Below, in pieces: positions 24,347 to 34,924 of a stretch of DNA of 64,000 nt (positions are counted from its first letter, which is position 1; each line of letters begins with the position of its first letter). The stretch comes from Veronia pacifica. GTDB taxonomy: Bacteria; Pseudomonadota; Gammaproteobacteria; Enterobacterales; Vibrionaceae. Under the pieces are notes generated by a model. It made no database searches. It was not told the origin of the DNA and saw only the letters and a list, made by a program, of their open reading frames with translations. A program made the translations under genes and the position numbers. Where the stretch lies: positions 103,728 to 167,727 of the forward strand of contig NZ_LYBM01000004.1 of NCBI RefSeq assembly GCF_001707825.1, given 5' to 3'.

Positions 24347-25870
24347 ATGGAAACTGAGATAGAACTTAAGTTTTTCGTTTCTCCCGATTTTTCACGACAT
24401 GTTCGGGACAAGATTGTTGAACTTAAGGTATTGCAGCACAGTCATCGAAATTTGGGGAATATCTATTATGATACGCCCGACCTTCAACTTAGACACAGCG
24501 ATATCGGGCTGCGCGTCAGGCGCTATGACGATGTCTTTGTGCAGACCTTGAAGACTGCTGGCCGCGTGGTAGCCGGATTGCATCAACGTCCGGAGTACAA
24601 TGCTGAACTGACAGGCCCAACGCCAGATATCAGCCTGCTTCCTGCGGAAGTCTGGCCTGACAGCATTGAGCCAGAGAGGCTGTCTTCTTCGCTTATTCCT
24701 CTGTTCTCGACAGACTTTGAGCGCCAGCAATGGCTGGTGGCAATGCCTGACAGTAGCCAGATAGAGCTTGCCTACGACAATGGTCAGGTCTCGACGGATC
24801 AAGGCGGTGTTGATCCTATCAGTGAAGTGGAGATTGAGCTGAAATCTGGCCAGACCGATGCAATATTCACTCTTGCCCGGGAGCTGGCTGAGCATGGTGG
24901 CCTGAGGCTGGGTAATCTCAGCAAAGCGGCGCGTGGTTACCGTTTATTCAGTGGTTATGAGGGCGATGAAGTTCGTCAGCTTCCCGCTGTTGAGCTGCAA
25001 CCCGACCAGAGCACAGAGCAGGCATTTATCCAGATTTTGGAGCATGCCCTTGAGCACTGGCACTACCACGAGCAGATTTATGTTGAGCGTCCTGAATTGC
25101 CGGCCTTGCAGCAAATCTGTCAGGCGGTGGCGCTCATCCGACAGGCACTGGTGTTGTATGGTGGACTGATTCCTCGTCGTGCCAGTGCACTCTTACGTCA
25201 GGAATTACAATGGCTTGAGGGTGAACTGAGCTGGATTGATGAAGCGATGGCTATCGAACGCCTGCTGGAAGATAAGGCGCATTTTCTGAGAAAGCTCAAC
25301 AGCCAGAAAGTGCTGAAAAAACACCTTAAGAAAAAATATGAGGCCCTGCCTGAACGCAGCGCTTTACTTGAGTTGTTGCACTCTTCCCGTTATTGCAACC
25401 TGCTGCTTGATCTCAGTCGATGGCTGCTGACACAAGGTTGGCGACCTTTCCTTGATGAGAGGGGCAGTAACAAGCTGGCTGAACCGGTCAAAGATTTTGC
25501 TGATAAAATGCTGGGTCAGTCGTGGGAGGAACTGTTGGAGGTCTTTGGTACCGCCAATGAGTTTGACCGCTATGGCTATTACGATCAGCAGGCGCGTCTG
25601 CAACGTAATCTGCTGACAGGCACTTGCATTGCGGCATTGTTCGATGAGGAAAGGCGAAGCACCTTCCGACTGCCTTGGCTCGATCTGTTACAGGGCATAG
25701 AAGATCTTCATCTTCTGGAGCCTGTACGAGCTCTCAGGCCCAAGATTGACAGTGAAGATGACGCGGCACAAATCGACAAGTGGCTGCGTCGTAAAGAAGA
25801 GTCTTTACTGCATGCCATGCAACAGAGTCGCTTCATTGGCGTCGGTCTGACGCCCTACTGGTATAACTGA
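24347..25870 (+). CDS. ygiF: Inorganic triphosphatase, CYTH + CHAD domains (YgiF)
   Basis: 507 residues from M-E-T-E-I-E-L-K-F (ATG 24347); an upstream TTG adds eight non-family residues. The CYTH domain (1-200) has the E-x-E-x-K motif (E-I-E-L-K) and the basic and acidic tunnel residues typical of ThTPase-like folds. The CHAD domain (about 215-500) is helical with scattered His and Arg for polyphosphate binding. The E. coli homologue hydrolyses inorganic triphosphate to pyrophosphate and phosphate. Located beside pit/DUF47, so this strand pair handles phosphate. Confidence 0.92.
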   Translation: METEIELKFFVSPDFSRHVRDKIVELKVLQHSHRNLGNIYYDTPDLQLRHSDIGLRVRRYDDVFVQTLKTAGRVVAGLHQRPEYNAELTGPTPDISLLPAEVWPDSIEPERLSSSLIPLFSTDFERQQWLVAMPDSSQIELAYDNGQVSTDQGGVDPISEVEIELKSGQTDAIFTLARELAEHGGLRLGNLSKAARGYRLFSGYEGDEVRQLPAVELQPDQSTEQAFIQILEHALEHWHYHEQIYVERPELPALQQICQAVALIRQALVLYGGLIPRRASALLRQELQWLEGELSWIDEAMAIERLLEDKAHFLRKLNSQKVLKKHLKKKYEALPERSALLELLHSSRYCNLLLDLSRWLLTQGWRPFLDERGSNKLAEPVKDFADKMLGQSWEELLEVFGTANEFDRYGYYDQQARLQRNLLTGTCIAALFDEERRSTFRLPWLDLLQGIEDLHLLEPVRALRPKIDSEDDAAQIDKWLRRKEESLLHAMQQSRFIGVGLTPYWYN

Positions 25871-25896
25871 TCCAATACGCAAGAAATCATTTGAAG

Positions 25897-25923
25897 AAGC
25901 TGGCTTACTCGCCAGCTTTTTTT
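25897..25923 (+). terminator. Rho-independent terminator after ygiF
   Basis: Stem AAGCTGGC / GCCAGCTT with six-base loop and seven Ts, 26 bases after the stop. Confidence 0.88.
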
Positions 25924-26084
25924 ATGCGGATAAGATCAATGCGATGTATATCAAGTTTCACTGCATTATTCGGCAATATAAGTAAATTCCCCACAATTTT
26001 TACCGATATAGCAATAAGATGAGTGACGTTTCGATTTTGAGGTTGAGAGGTGGAAATAAGTCCACCATCAAGGAGTTGTGAATT

Positions 26085-27679
26085 ATGGCGAAAATGAAGC
26101 TGCGCAGATGGGAGCAGGTGCTCGGCAATATCAGGCTGTTGCCCAAAATGATCATTCTGATGGTGTTCAGTACCCTGCTGATTGTGGGAAAACAATTGTG
26201 GGACGCGGAGACCTTCCGTTCTTCAATCAATGACTTTTCCAGCCAACAGACCGAACTTGAAGCCGAGCGAATGGCGTCTCTGGCTGCCTTGCTGCTCCGT
26301 CAGCCAGACGGTGAAACACTGGTCAAAGAAGCGGTCTCACAACAGAACGTCTTCGGCAATGCTGATTACCTTTTTCTCGCTAACACTAAAACCAGCAAGC
26401 TGATTGCTCACCCTAACGCGAGCCGCATGAACCAGCTCAATACCCGCACCGAAGGTGGTAATGCGCTATCTGATGTCCTCCGCAACAAATCGGGTGTGGT
26501 GAACTATGTCGAACAGTCTACAGGTCGACGCGGTGCGGTTGTTCCTGTATCAGGCACTGACTGGGTGGCGGTTGCCAGTAAATCTGCCGATGTGGCAGAT
26601 AGTTACCACAACGGTTTCCTGTTCCAGATTGCCTGGCAGACACTGGTAATGATTGGCGCATTTGTGGTGATTTTGCTCAGTGGTGCGGGTTTCATCCTGC
26701 GTCAGCTGCGTCATATTGCGGATGGCATCCGCGCGATGGCACGCCGTGATTTGAGTGAACCTATCGAAATGGATTGTCTTGATGAGTTTGGTGAATTGAC
26801 CCGTGAGCTGGAGACCGCGCGTGAGCAGCTGGCGATATTGCTCAGCAACCAGCGCGATTCATCGAGCGAGTTGTTCGATATGGCTGATCAGATGACCGAT
26901 GCCATGGAGCAGACCCATGATGCAGCGCGTGAGCAGTTCGCTGAAATCGATCAGCTGGCATCAGCAATGAGTGAGATGTCATCGACGGTACAGGACGTGG
27001 CTGGTCATGCCCGTGCAGCATCCGATGCGACAGAAACGTCACGGACTCAGGCGGACAGCGGTCAGGAGTATGTCAGAAAGACTATCAGCAGTATTCACAA
27101 ATTGTCTGCGGATCTGACTGAGTCTGCCAATGTCGTCAACAAGGTTGAAGATCGGGTGGAAAAAATCAGCTCGATTGTGGTGACCATTCAGGGCATTTCT
27201 GAGCAAACCAACCTGTTGGCACTGAATGCGGCGATTGAGTCTGCCCGGGCCGGTGAAGCGGGACGCGGCTTCTCAGTGGTTGCTGATGAGGTGAGAAACC
27301 TTGCCCAGCATACCCAAAAAGCGACGGTGGAAATTCAGAAGATGATCGATCAGTTGCAAGAGATCGCTCAGCAGGCGGTGACCTTGATGAAACAGAGCGT
27401 TTCCGAAGCCGATGACAGTGTAGAAACCGTTTCTAAAGCGGGTGAGGAGCTGGAGCTGATTGTTGATCAGATTGCCAAGGTCAACGATATGAACTTCCAG
27501 ATTGCGTCGGTGCTTCACAGCAGGCGTCGGTCGCTGATGAGATGAACGTGAACCTCACCAGCGTCAGAGAGTTGGTGCAGGGCTCGGTGACTGTGGTGTC
27601 AGAGCTATCTGAGACTTCAGGTGCAATCAAAAACAACGCTCAAGAGCTGGACGCCAAGATAAAAGCGTTTTCTATCTGA
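26085..27679 (+). pseudogene. Methyl-accepting chemotaxis protein, frameshifted near the C-terminus
   Basis: The gene starts at ATG after AAGGAG. A first membrane helix (about 22-38) is followed by a periplasmic sensor domain of about 130 residues (S-F small-Cache-like), a second helix (about 182-204), a HAMP domain, and the cytoplasmic signalling coiled coil with the invariant hairpin tip [20 protein letters not shown]. The frame stops early at 27543-27545 (486 residues), but the normal ending ([13 protein letters not shown] to TGA 27677) continues one frame over. One base is missing near 27517. The truncated form would lack about 45 residues of the last helix; it might be an error, decay, or still partly active. 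Confidence 0.85.
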
Positions 27680-27721
27680 TCGCCGAAACAGCACCTGCAA
27701 TAAGTCAGGACATGATCTCAG

Positions 27722-27745
27722 GCCCGCATAATGCGGGCTTGTTTC
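27722..27745 (+). terminator. Terminator after the chemoreceptor gene
   Basis: Stem GCCCGCAT / ATGCGGGC followed by TTGTTTC, 43 bases after the restored stop. Confidence 0.7.
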
Positions 27746-27858
27746 TATCTAGGGTACGAAATACATAGCGAAACGCATTTTGGCTCCTGATGACGCATCG
27801 GAAACCTCATTGCCTGTGCTAAGGTAATGGCATATCGATAGTCTAAAAAAGGAACAGG

Positions 27859-30708
27859 ATGTTGCTGCCACCCTCTCTCCTCACACTGGCAGAGAATGCC
27901 ATCGAACACCTCAACGAACATCAGTCAGAACATCTGTCGCACTGGCAGGCAGAACAGCGAGAGCAGTTGACTGTCGCACTGGCTATGAGTGACTTTATTC
28001 AGGATTCAATCTCTGCCGATCATGACTTGCTGCCTTGGCTGCAGGCGCAGTTACCAGAGAACTTAAGACGGCAAGGGTACCGAACCCAACTTAAGGCATT
28101 GCTCGATGAGACCGACGATGAGGCTGTCTTTTTGCGCAGATTGCGCGAATATCGCCGTCGCGAAATGGTCTGGCTGGCATGGAAGGACATTCATGATGCA
28201 ATAAGTCTGGATGAAAGCCTGCTTCACTTGTCTGAACTGGCAGAGGCCATGATCGTTGAGGCTTACCACTGGCTTTACAAGCATTGTTGTATTGAATGGG
28301 GAACCCCTTGTAATTCTGAAGGGGAAGCACAGCCGATGCTTGTGCTGGGAATGGGCAAACTGGGTGGCTCAGAGCTTAACTTCTCTTCCGATATCGACCT
28401 GATTTTTACCTATCCAGAAAACGGCGAAACAGTGGGTGCCCGTCGCTCGATTGCTAACGCACAGTTTTTTACCCGACTGGGGCAACGGCTGATCAAAGCG
28501 TTGGATCAGCACACGGTTGACGGTTTCTGTTATCGCGTCGACATGCGACTTCGCCCCTTTGGTGACAGTGGCCCTTTGGTAATGAGCTTCTCAGCAATGG
28601 AAGATTACTATCAGGAGCAGGGCCGTGACTGGGAACGCTACGCAATGATCAAAGCCCGGGTCATGGGCGATGAACAGGGCGGGGCGTATCAGGCATTACA
28701 GCAGATGTTGATGCCTTTCGTATTTCGACGCTACATAGATTTCAGTGCTATCCAGTCTCTGCGGCGGATGAAATCGATGATCCGCAGCGAGGTGCGCCGC
28801 CGTGGCCTGACAGATAACATCAAACTGGGGCCGGGGGGGATCCGTGAAATTGAATTTATTGCACAGTCCTTGCAGTTGGTCCGTGGTGGAAGAGAGCCGG
28901 GATTGCGTAAACGTGGATTGCCCGAAACACTGACAGAGATAGCAGAGCTTGGCTTATTACCGCAGCCTGAAGTCGACACGCTGAACAGTGCCTATCGGTT
29001 TTTACGCCGGGTGGAAAACCTGTTGCAGGCTCATGCGGATAAACAAACCCAGACGCTGCCGGACAATGAGCGGGATCAGCTGCGACTGGCGGTTGCGCTC
29101 AAGGAAAAAGACTGGCCTGATTTCTGCGCGACTCTTGAGGATCACATGGTCGCCGTCCATACCATTTTTGCAGGAATGATTGGCGATGATGATACGGAAG
29201 ATGAACAGACTGTCGATGCGGTTTACCACGAGCTGTGGTCAGTGTCGCGCCATCATGATGAAGTGATCACAATCCTGAATGACATTGATGCTGCGCAGGC
29301 AGATTCGATTGCCGATGCGCTGGTGCATTTCAGAACCGAACTCAGCAAGCGAACATTGGGAACCCGTGGCCGGGAGGTGCTGAATCATCTGATGCCTGTC
29401 ATTCTCAGCGAGATGCTCTCCCGCGAGGACGGTCATATCGTACTGCCAAGAATTGGCAGGCTGCTGCTGAGGATCGCAACCCGTACGACCTACCTTGAAT
29501 TGCTGGACGAACATCCGGCGACAATCTCTCATTTGGTGAAGCTTTGTGCTGCCAGTCCTATGGTGGCTGAACAACTGGCAAATTATCCCGTGTTATTGGA
29601 TGAGCTGCTTGATCCGCAACATCTCTATCACCCTACTCCCCCAGAGATGTATAAAACTGAGCTATTTGAATACCTTGCCCGTGTACCTGAAGAGGACATG
29701 GAGCAACAGATGGAAATGATCCGTCAGTTCAAACAGACACAGCTTCTTCGAATTGCTGCAGCAGACATTGCAGGAGTGCTGCCCCTGATGAGAGTCAGTG
29801 ACCACCTGACATTCCTTGCTGAAGCCATCATTGAGGCGGTGGTGAATCAGGCTTGGTATCAGATGGTGGAAAAATATGGTCGTCCTACACATCTGGCGGG
29901 TCGAGAAGGCAAGGGCTTCTCTGTGATTGGCTACGGTAAGTTAGGTGGCCTTGAGCTGGGCTACGGCTCAGATCTCGATGTGGTATTCCTTCACGATTGC
30001 CCGGAGAATGTTTACACCGATGGCGCGAAAGAAATTGATGGTCGTCAGTTTTATCTCAGAATGGCTCAACGCATTGTTCACCTGTTCTCGACTCGAACAG
30101 CCTCTGGGGTTCTTTATGAAATTGATACCCGGCTGCGGCCCTCTGGTGCGTCAGGGATGCTGGTTTCAACCGTTGATTCGTTTCATGAATATCAACATCA
30201 GGAAGCCTGGACGTGGGAGCATCAGGCAATTGTCAGGGCGCGTCCTGTTTATGGCGACCAGCCAATGACTGAGGCGTTTCGCGTTGTCCGGGAGAGTGTG
30301 TTGTCACAACCGCGTGACCTTGAGCAACTCCGTGAACGTGTGATTGAGATGCGCATAAAGATGCGTGAACATCTCGGCAGCAAGAGTCAGGGAACATTTC
30401 ACATCAAGCAAGATCCCGGTGGTATTACTGACGTTGAGTTTCTCACCCAGTATTTAGTGTTGGCCTATGCCCATCGAGACAGTGCACTGTTTCGGTGGAG
30501 TGATAACGTCCGGATCCTTGAGGACATGGCCCGGGCTGGTGTGCTTGAACAGGAACAGGCTGACAAACTGATTTCCGCTTATGTCACTTTACGTGATGAG
30601 ATACACCGCCTGAACCTTCTGGATAAAAGCGTAGACGTTGATGACAGTCATTATTCCGACGAGCGTGCAGATGTAAAATCAGCATGGCAACAATGGTTGG
30701 ACACTTGA
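27859..30708 (+). CDS. glnE: Bifunctional glutamine synthetase adenylyltransferase/deadenylylase
   Basis: 949 residues, full length. Two nucleotidyltransferase domains are seen: the deadenylylase-type (G-M-G-K-L-G-G-S-E-L-N-F-S-S-D-I-D-L, about 163-180) and the adenylylase-type (G-Y-G-K-L-G-G-L-E-L-G-Y-G-S-D-L-D, about 690-706). Each is followed by helical domains. It adds AMP to or removes it from glutamine synthetase in response to PII, tuning ammonia assimilation. The MCP gene lies upstream and a palindromic terminator follows. Confidence 0.96.
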   Translation: MLLPPSLLTLAENAIEHLNEHQSEHLSHWQAEQREQLTVALAMSDFIQDSISADHDLLPWLQAQLPENLRRQGYRTQLKALLDETDDEAVFLRRLREYRRREMVWLAWKDIHDAISLDESLLHLSELAEAMIVEAYHWLYKHCCIEWGTPCNSEGEAQPMLVLGMGKLGGSELNFSSDIDLIFTYPENGETVGARRSIANAQFFTRLGQRLIKALDQHTVDGFCYRVDMRLRPFGDSGPLVMSFSAMEDYYQEQGRDWERYAMIKARVMGDEQGGAYQALQQMLMPFVFRRYIDFSAIQSLRRMKSMIRSEVRRRGLTDNIKLGPGGIREIEFIAQSLQLVRGGREPGLRKRGLPETLTEIAELGLLPQPEVDTLNSAYRFLRRVENLLQAHADKQTQTLPDNERDQLRLAVALKEKDWPDFCATLEDHMVAVHTIFAGMIGDDDTEDEQTVDAVYHELWSVSRHHDEVITILNDIDAAQADSIADALVHFRTELSKRTLGTRGREVLNHLMPVILSEMLSREDGHIVLPRIGRLLLRIATRTTYLELLDEHPATISHLVKLCAASPMVAEQLANYPVLLDELLDPQHLYHPTPPEMYKTELFEYLARVPEEDMEQQMEMIRQFKQTQLLRIAAADIAGVLPLMRVSDHLTFLAEAIIEAVVNQAWYQMVEKYGRPTHLAGREGKGFSVIGYGKLGGLELGYGSDLDVVFLHDCPENVYTDGAKEIDGRQFYLRMAQRIVHLFSTRTASGVLYEIDTRLRPSGASGMLVSTVDSFHEYQHQEAWTWEHQAIVRARPVYGDQPMTEAFRVVRESVLSQPRDLEQLRERVIEMRIKMREHLGSKSQGTFHIKQDPGGITDVEFLTQYLVLAYAHRDSALFRWSDNVRILEDMARAGVLEQEQADKLISAYVTLRDEIHRLNLLDKSVDVDDSHYSDERADVKSAWQQWLDT

Positions 30709-30714
30709 TGAAAT

Positions 30715-30740
30715 GATAAAGGTGCGCATGCACCTTTATC
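30715..30740. terminator. Palindromic terminator between glnE and the acyltransferase gene
   Basis: 10-bp arms GATAAAGGTG / CACCTTTATC around CGCATG, between convergent genes; no long T-run. Confidence 0.65.
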
Positions 30741-30767
30741 CCTTATGATATCTACGACGTTCCTGAA

Positions 30768-31694
30768 TTAATCGTATGCTGGCGGTTCGCCATCCGGGCG
30801 GCTCTTAAATCTCTTGTGGAGCCACATGTATTGTTCCGGTGCTTTCATGATTGAGCGTTCAATGGCTTTGTTAACCCGCTCTGCTGCAGCCTGTTCATCG
30901 CCGTATGGGAAGTCTTCCAGTTCGGGTTCGAGGGTCAGCGTATACCCTGTTCCCTCACTGTTACGAACCAGCGATAAGGGGATCACCCGACATTGACTGG
31001 CTCTGGCATACAGAGATGTGCCGGTGGTTGTGCAGGCTTTGTCGACAGCAAAAAATGGCGCCCAGGTATAACGGTGGCGGCCATAGTCATGGTCAGGTGC
31101 CAGCCAGACTACATCGCCTTTTTTCAGGCGGCGTATGGTTTGTTTCACATCCAGACGGTCGATCAGGCCGTTCTGGCGGGTTCGGCCAAGATACTGAAAC
31201 CATTCAAAAACCGGATTAGTATTGGGGCGATAAATTCCATAGCCTTTGGTCAGTAAGCCAAAAGCCCGCGCAGTGATCTCAATGTTGTAGGAGTGAATCG
31301 CTATCAGCATGACGCCTCGACCGTCTTCCCTTATCGCGTCGAGTTTCTCAAACCCTTTGTAGGTGATATGTCTGCGTACTCTCCAGTCTGGCCAAAACCA
31401 CGCAATACAGGTTTCAAATACCGCAAGGCCTGCGTGTTCAAAATTCTCTTTCAGCAGTTTTTCGCGTTCAGCAACTGATAAGTCAGGGAAACAGAGTTCG
31501 AGGTTCCGTTCTGCCACTTTTTTCCGGCTCTTGAGTATTTTCATCACCAGTAGCCCGAGTTTTCTGCCTAACATGCGTTGCAGGCGATAAGGCAGCCAGC
31601 TGACAAGATACATCAGCAGCACACCTAACCAGGTATGCAAATACCTTGGATGTAGAAAAGAGAGCGAAAACTTGGGTACGTCGAAGTTACTCAT
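30768..31694 (-). CDS. Lipid A acyltransferase of the LpxL/LpxM/LpxP family
   Basis: 308 residues from M-S-N-F-D-V-P-K-F; a longer frame extends 86 residues upstream into the hldE promoter side and shows no homology. One N-terminal membrane anchor (about 18-36), then the catalytic H-x4-E motif (H-S-Y-N-I-E, about 135), P-N-T-N-P and D-H-D-Y-G blocks, and R-V-I-P-L near the C-terminal third. It transfers an acyl chain from acyl-ACP to the Kdo2-lipid A precursor at the inner membrane. Which of LpxL, LpxM or LpxP it is cannot be settled by eye, so no symbol is given. Divergent from hldE, another LPS gene. Confidence 0.88.
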   Translation of the reverse strand: MSNFDVPKFSLSFLHPRYLHTWLGVLLMYLVSWLPYRLQRMLGRKLGLLVMKILKSRKKVAERNLELCFPDLSVAEREKLLKENFEHAGLAVFETCIAWFWPDWRVRRHITYKGFEKLDAIREDGRGVMLIAIHSYNIEITARAFGLLTKGYGIYRPNTNPVFEWFQYLGRTRQNGLIDRLDVKQTIRRLKKGDVVWLAPDHDYGRHRYTWAPFFAVDKACTTTGTSLYARASQCRVIPLSLVRNSEGTGYTLTLEPELEDFPYGDEQAAAERVNKAIERSIMKAPEQYMWLHKRFKSRPDGEPPAYD

Positions 31695-31817
31695 TTTTTG
31701 TGTATTGACCACCAGCAAAACAAAATAGGGGCGATATTGTAGTGTAAATTTTAGCGGCTGTCGCTTTGAAGCGCTTATGGTAATATCGCCTCCACTCACT
31801 GTTCCCTGGAGAAACAA

Positions 31818-33248
31818 ATGAAACTGACTTTGCCAGACTACCAACAAGCAGATGTACTGGTTGTTGGTGATGTCATGTTGGATCGCTACTGGTATGGACC
31901 GACTGGGCGTATTTCGCCTGAGGCACCGGTTCCGGTGGTCAAAATTGATCATACCGAAGAGCGTCCGGGCGGAGCTGCAAACGTCGCACTGAACATTGCA
32001 GCGTTGGGTGGCCGTACAACACTGGTCGGTCTGACAGGGCAGGATGAACAGGCCAGAGCATTGTCAGATAAACTCAGCTCACTAAATGTGGACTGTGATT
32101 TTGTCGAACTGGAAGATTTCCCTACCATTACCAAACTGCGCATTTTGAGCCGTAACCAACAGTTGATTCGTCTCGACTTTGAGGAAGGGTTCCACAATGT
32201 TGATGTTGCGCCAATTCTTGCACGCATAGAGGCTGCGCTTCCTACAACAAAAGCGATGATCTTGTCTGATTATGCCAAAGGGGTACTGGAAAATATTCAG
32301 CCGATGATCCAAATGGCACGACGCGCAGGTGTCAGCATCTTGGTCGATCCCAAAGGTGCAGACTTTGAACGCTATCGCGGTGCGACGCTGTTGACGCCGA
32401 ACATGAGTGAGTTTGAGGCCGTTGTCGGTAAAGTGCGTGATGAAGATGATCTGGTTGAGAAAGGTCTGTCTTTGATCCGTCAATATGAATTTGATGCGCT
32501 GCTGGTTACCCGCAGTGAGCACGGCATGACACTGCTGCGTGACGGTCAGCCACCTCTTAATCTGCCTACACTCGCCAAAGAAGTTTATGATGTTACAGGT
32601 GCTGGTGACACGGTGATCTCCGTGCTGGCAGCATCGTTGGCAGCAGGTAAATCTCTTGAGGAGTCCTGTGCACTGGCAAATGCGGCAGCCGGTGTGGTTG
32701 TTGGTAAGCTGGGTACCTCAACCCTGTCAACGATTGAACTGACAGAAGCGGTTCACGGTAGTCATCAATCTGGCTTTGGTGTTGTAACAGAACAGGCACT
32801 GATCGCTGCAGTCAGAATGGCGAAAGCGCGTGGCGAGAAGGTGGTGATGACCAATGGTTGTTTCGATATTCTCCATGCCGGGCACGTTGCTTACCTCAAT
32901 GAGGCTGCAAAACTCGGTGACCGTCTGATTGTTGCCGTCAACACTGATGAGTCGGTAAAAATATTGAAAGGTCCCGGTCGCCCGGTCAATCCAACTGAAC
33001 GCCGCATGGCGGTACTTGCTGGTTTGGGTGCAGTCTCTTGGGTGGTGCCTTTTAACGAGGAAACACCACAGCGTTTGATTAGCGAAGTACTACCGAGCCT
33101 GCTGGTGAAAGGCGGTGACTACGAGCCTGAGCAGATTGCGGGTGGTAAAGAGGTGATTGAAGCGGGGGGAGAGGTGAAAGTCCTTAATTTTGAGGATGGT
33201 TGCTCAACCACTGAAATTATTAACTCAATCCTGAGTGGCCACCAATAA
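31818..33248 (+). CDS. hldE: Bifunctional heptose 7-phosphate kinase / heptose 1-phosphate adenylyltransferase
   Basis: 476 residues. The N-terminal ribokinase-type domain (1-320) has [11 protein letters not shown] and the anion hole D-V-T-G-A-G-D-T. The C-terminal nucleotidyltransferase domain (about 345-476) has [13 protein letters not shown]. It makes ADP-D-glycero-beta-D-manno-heptose, the precursor for the LPS inner core. Fused in one chain as in enterobacteria. The preceding intergenic region is shared with the divergent lipid A acyltransferase gene. Confidence 0.97.
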   Translation: MKLTLPDYQQADVLVVGDVMLDRYWYGPTGRISPEAPVPVVKIDHTEERPGGAANVALNIAALGGRTTLVGLTGQDEQARALSDKLSSLNVDCDFVELEDFPTITKLRILSRNQQLIRLDFEEGFHNVDVAPILARIEAALPTTKAMILSDYAKGVLENIQPMIQMARRAGVSILVDPKGADFERYRGATLLTPNMSEFEAVVGKVRDEDDLVEKGLSLIRQYEFDALLVTRSEHGMTLLRDGQPPLNLPTLAKEVYDVTGAGDTVISVLAASLAAGKSLEESCALANAAAGVVVGKLGTSTLSTIELTEAVHGSHQSGFGVVTEQALIAAVRMAKARGEKVVMTNGCFDILHAGHVAYLNEAAKLGDRLIVAVNTDESVKILKGPGRPVNPTERRMAVLAGLGAVSWVVPFNEETPQRLISEVLPSLLVKGGDYEPEQIAGGKEVIEAGGEVKVLNFEDGCSTTEIINSILSGHQ

Positions 33249-33290
33249 ATCTGACGCTCAAACGATAGTTGTTTGCACATCGTCGAGCAA

Positions 33291-33320
33291 AAAATAAGGC
33301 GCCTTTCAGCGCCTTATTTT
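33291..33320. terminator. Bidirectional terminator between hldE and tolC
   Basis: Stem AAAATAAGGCGC / GCGCCTTATTTT with a six-base loop between convergent genes. Confidence 0.9.
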
Positions 33321-33339
33321 TTTATCAATGAAACAAGGT

Positions 33340-34668
33340 TTATCCCTTGGTTAGCCCTGCATTGATGTCTTTAAGGTCGCCTTCATTTAGCTCCCCTATG
33401 ACTTGCTTGAGCTGAAGTTGGTTCAAGATATAGCTATATCTGGCTTCAGATAGTCTTCGGTTGGCATCATAAAGACGCTGAGTGGCGTTCAACACATCAA
33501 CAACGGTGCTGGTGCCCACTTCAAAACCGGCTTCTGTTGCTTCAAGTGCTGAGTTAGCCGATACCACGCTTTGCTCGTAAGCCTTTATCAGACCAATAGC
33601 CGCATTGATGTTGTTATACACCGCCCGGATATTTTTGATGGTCTCACGATAAGCCTGCTCGAGAAGCTGTGATGCAGCTATGTGGTTAGCTTTCTGAACT
33701 TCTACATTTGCAGATATGGCGCCACCCTGGTAGATGGGTACGACGAATTTGAGAGTTGCCGCGAGGTTTTTTTGTTTTTCTTTCGAAGCTGGAATTTCGA
33801 TGTTAAGTATAGACCTTGGCTGTTTACTTAGGGTCTGCTGATATCCACCATCGAGTCGCAATGTTGGTAGGTGCCCTGCGGTTGCTGTCTCTATATCAAA
33901 CTTCGCCAAATCTTTGCCGATACGCGCTGCCAGAATACCAACATTTCTCTCTGTTGCCGTTTTTACCAAAGCGGGAAGGCTGACTGTCGGCTTACTGGCT
34001 GAAAACTTAGCCGTATCTAATTTATCGAGATCCTTAAACTGAATGCCGGTGATCTCGTGAAGTACTTCAAGCTTGTTGATTACCTCATTTTCAGCCTGAA
34101 TCTCTCGGGCCAAAACGGTATCGTAATCAGCCTGCGTTTCGTTAACGTCAGTAATGGCAGAAAGACCTACATCAAAGCGCTGCTTTACCTGTTCCAACTG
34201 ACGGCTGATTGCTACTTTTTCAAGGCGAGAAAATTCCAGTGAATCCTGCGCTTTGAGTACGTCAAAGTAAGCCTGCGATGTTTTAAACATGGTTTTTTGC
34301 TGTTCAGCCTCGAATAAGACGTTCTGAAGCTGAACGCTCATTTCTGCTTTGTCCAGTCCTATCCAATTCTTGCGGTCGTAAATGCTTTGGGAGAACGCGA
34401 CCTGAAAACCACTGGAATAGCCTTCACGTAATATCTTGCTTGCGCCACTGCGCTGGTGTGATGCCTCGAAGTTAAAGGAAGGAAGTAGCGCTGCGCGGGC
34501 TACACCGATTTGTGCGATGGCGGCATCTCGTTTCGCCTTCGCCTCCAACAGCTCTGGATCATTTGCTTTGGCTTGTTCAAAAACCTCGGCCAAATCTGTC
34601 GCAAGGACATTGAAACTGGCTGAGCCCAAAACAGAAGCGATAATAAGAGGGAGCAATTTTTTCATCAC
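33340..34668 (-). CDS. tolC: Outer-membrane efflux channel TolC
   Basis: 442 residues with a signal peptide (M-M-K-K-L-L-P-L-I-I-A-S-V-L-G, cleaved after about residue 23). The chain shows the TolC internal duplication of long alpha-hairpins: D-L-A-E-V-F-E-Q-A-K-A-N-D-P near the N-terminus, and the D-V-L-N-A-T-Q-R-L-Y-D-A and Y-N-N-I-N-A motifs in the second half. It trimerises to a trans-periplasmic tunnel for RND and ABC pumps and type I secretion. Divergent from nudF and next to the parE cluster, the usual gammaproteobacterial context. Confidence 0.96.
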   Translation of the reverse strand: MMKKLLPLIIASVLGSASFNVLATDLAEVFEQAKANDPELLEAKAKRDAAIAQIGVARAALLPSFNFEASHQRSGASKILREGYSSGFQVAFSQSIYDRKNWIGLDKAEMSVQLQNVLFEAEQQKTMFKTSQAYFDVLKAQDSLEFSRLEKVAISRQLEQVKQRFDVGLSAITDVNETQADYDTVLAREIQAENEVINKLEVLHEITGIQFKDLDKLDTAKFSASKPTVSLPALVKTATERNVGILAARIGKDLAKFDIETATAGHLPTLRLDGGYQQTLSKQPRSILNIEIPASKEKQKNLAATLKFVVPIYQGGAISANVEVQKANHIAASQLLEQAYRETIKNIRAVYNNINAAIGLIKAYEQSVVSANSALEATEAGFEVGTSTVVDVLNATQRLYDANRRLSEARYSYILNQLQLKQVIGELNEGDLKDINAGLTKG

Positions 34669-34924
34669 GGGTTCCGTCAGTGTATGAATATTGTAAGTTG
34701 TAGCCCTAGTCTACCGTCCGGCTTGCGACTTAGGAAATTCCATTTTTATGATGTAGCTCTTAGATTGCTGCGAAAACAGTCAAAAATCTAGAGTTGAATG
34801 GTTATATGCGCGCAGTTGAGTGAGAAAAGGTATCAATTTGCGTTGCAGCGGTGGAGCATGCATAGTTATTATTTGCGGTTTTTTATGTTTCTGTATGTTT
34901 CAACCCTCGGAGAGTGTGGTGGTA

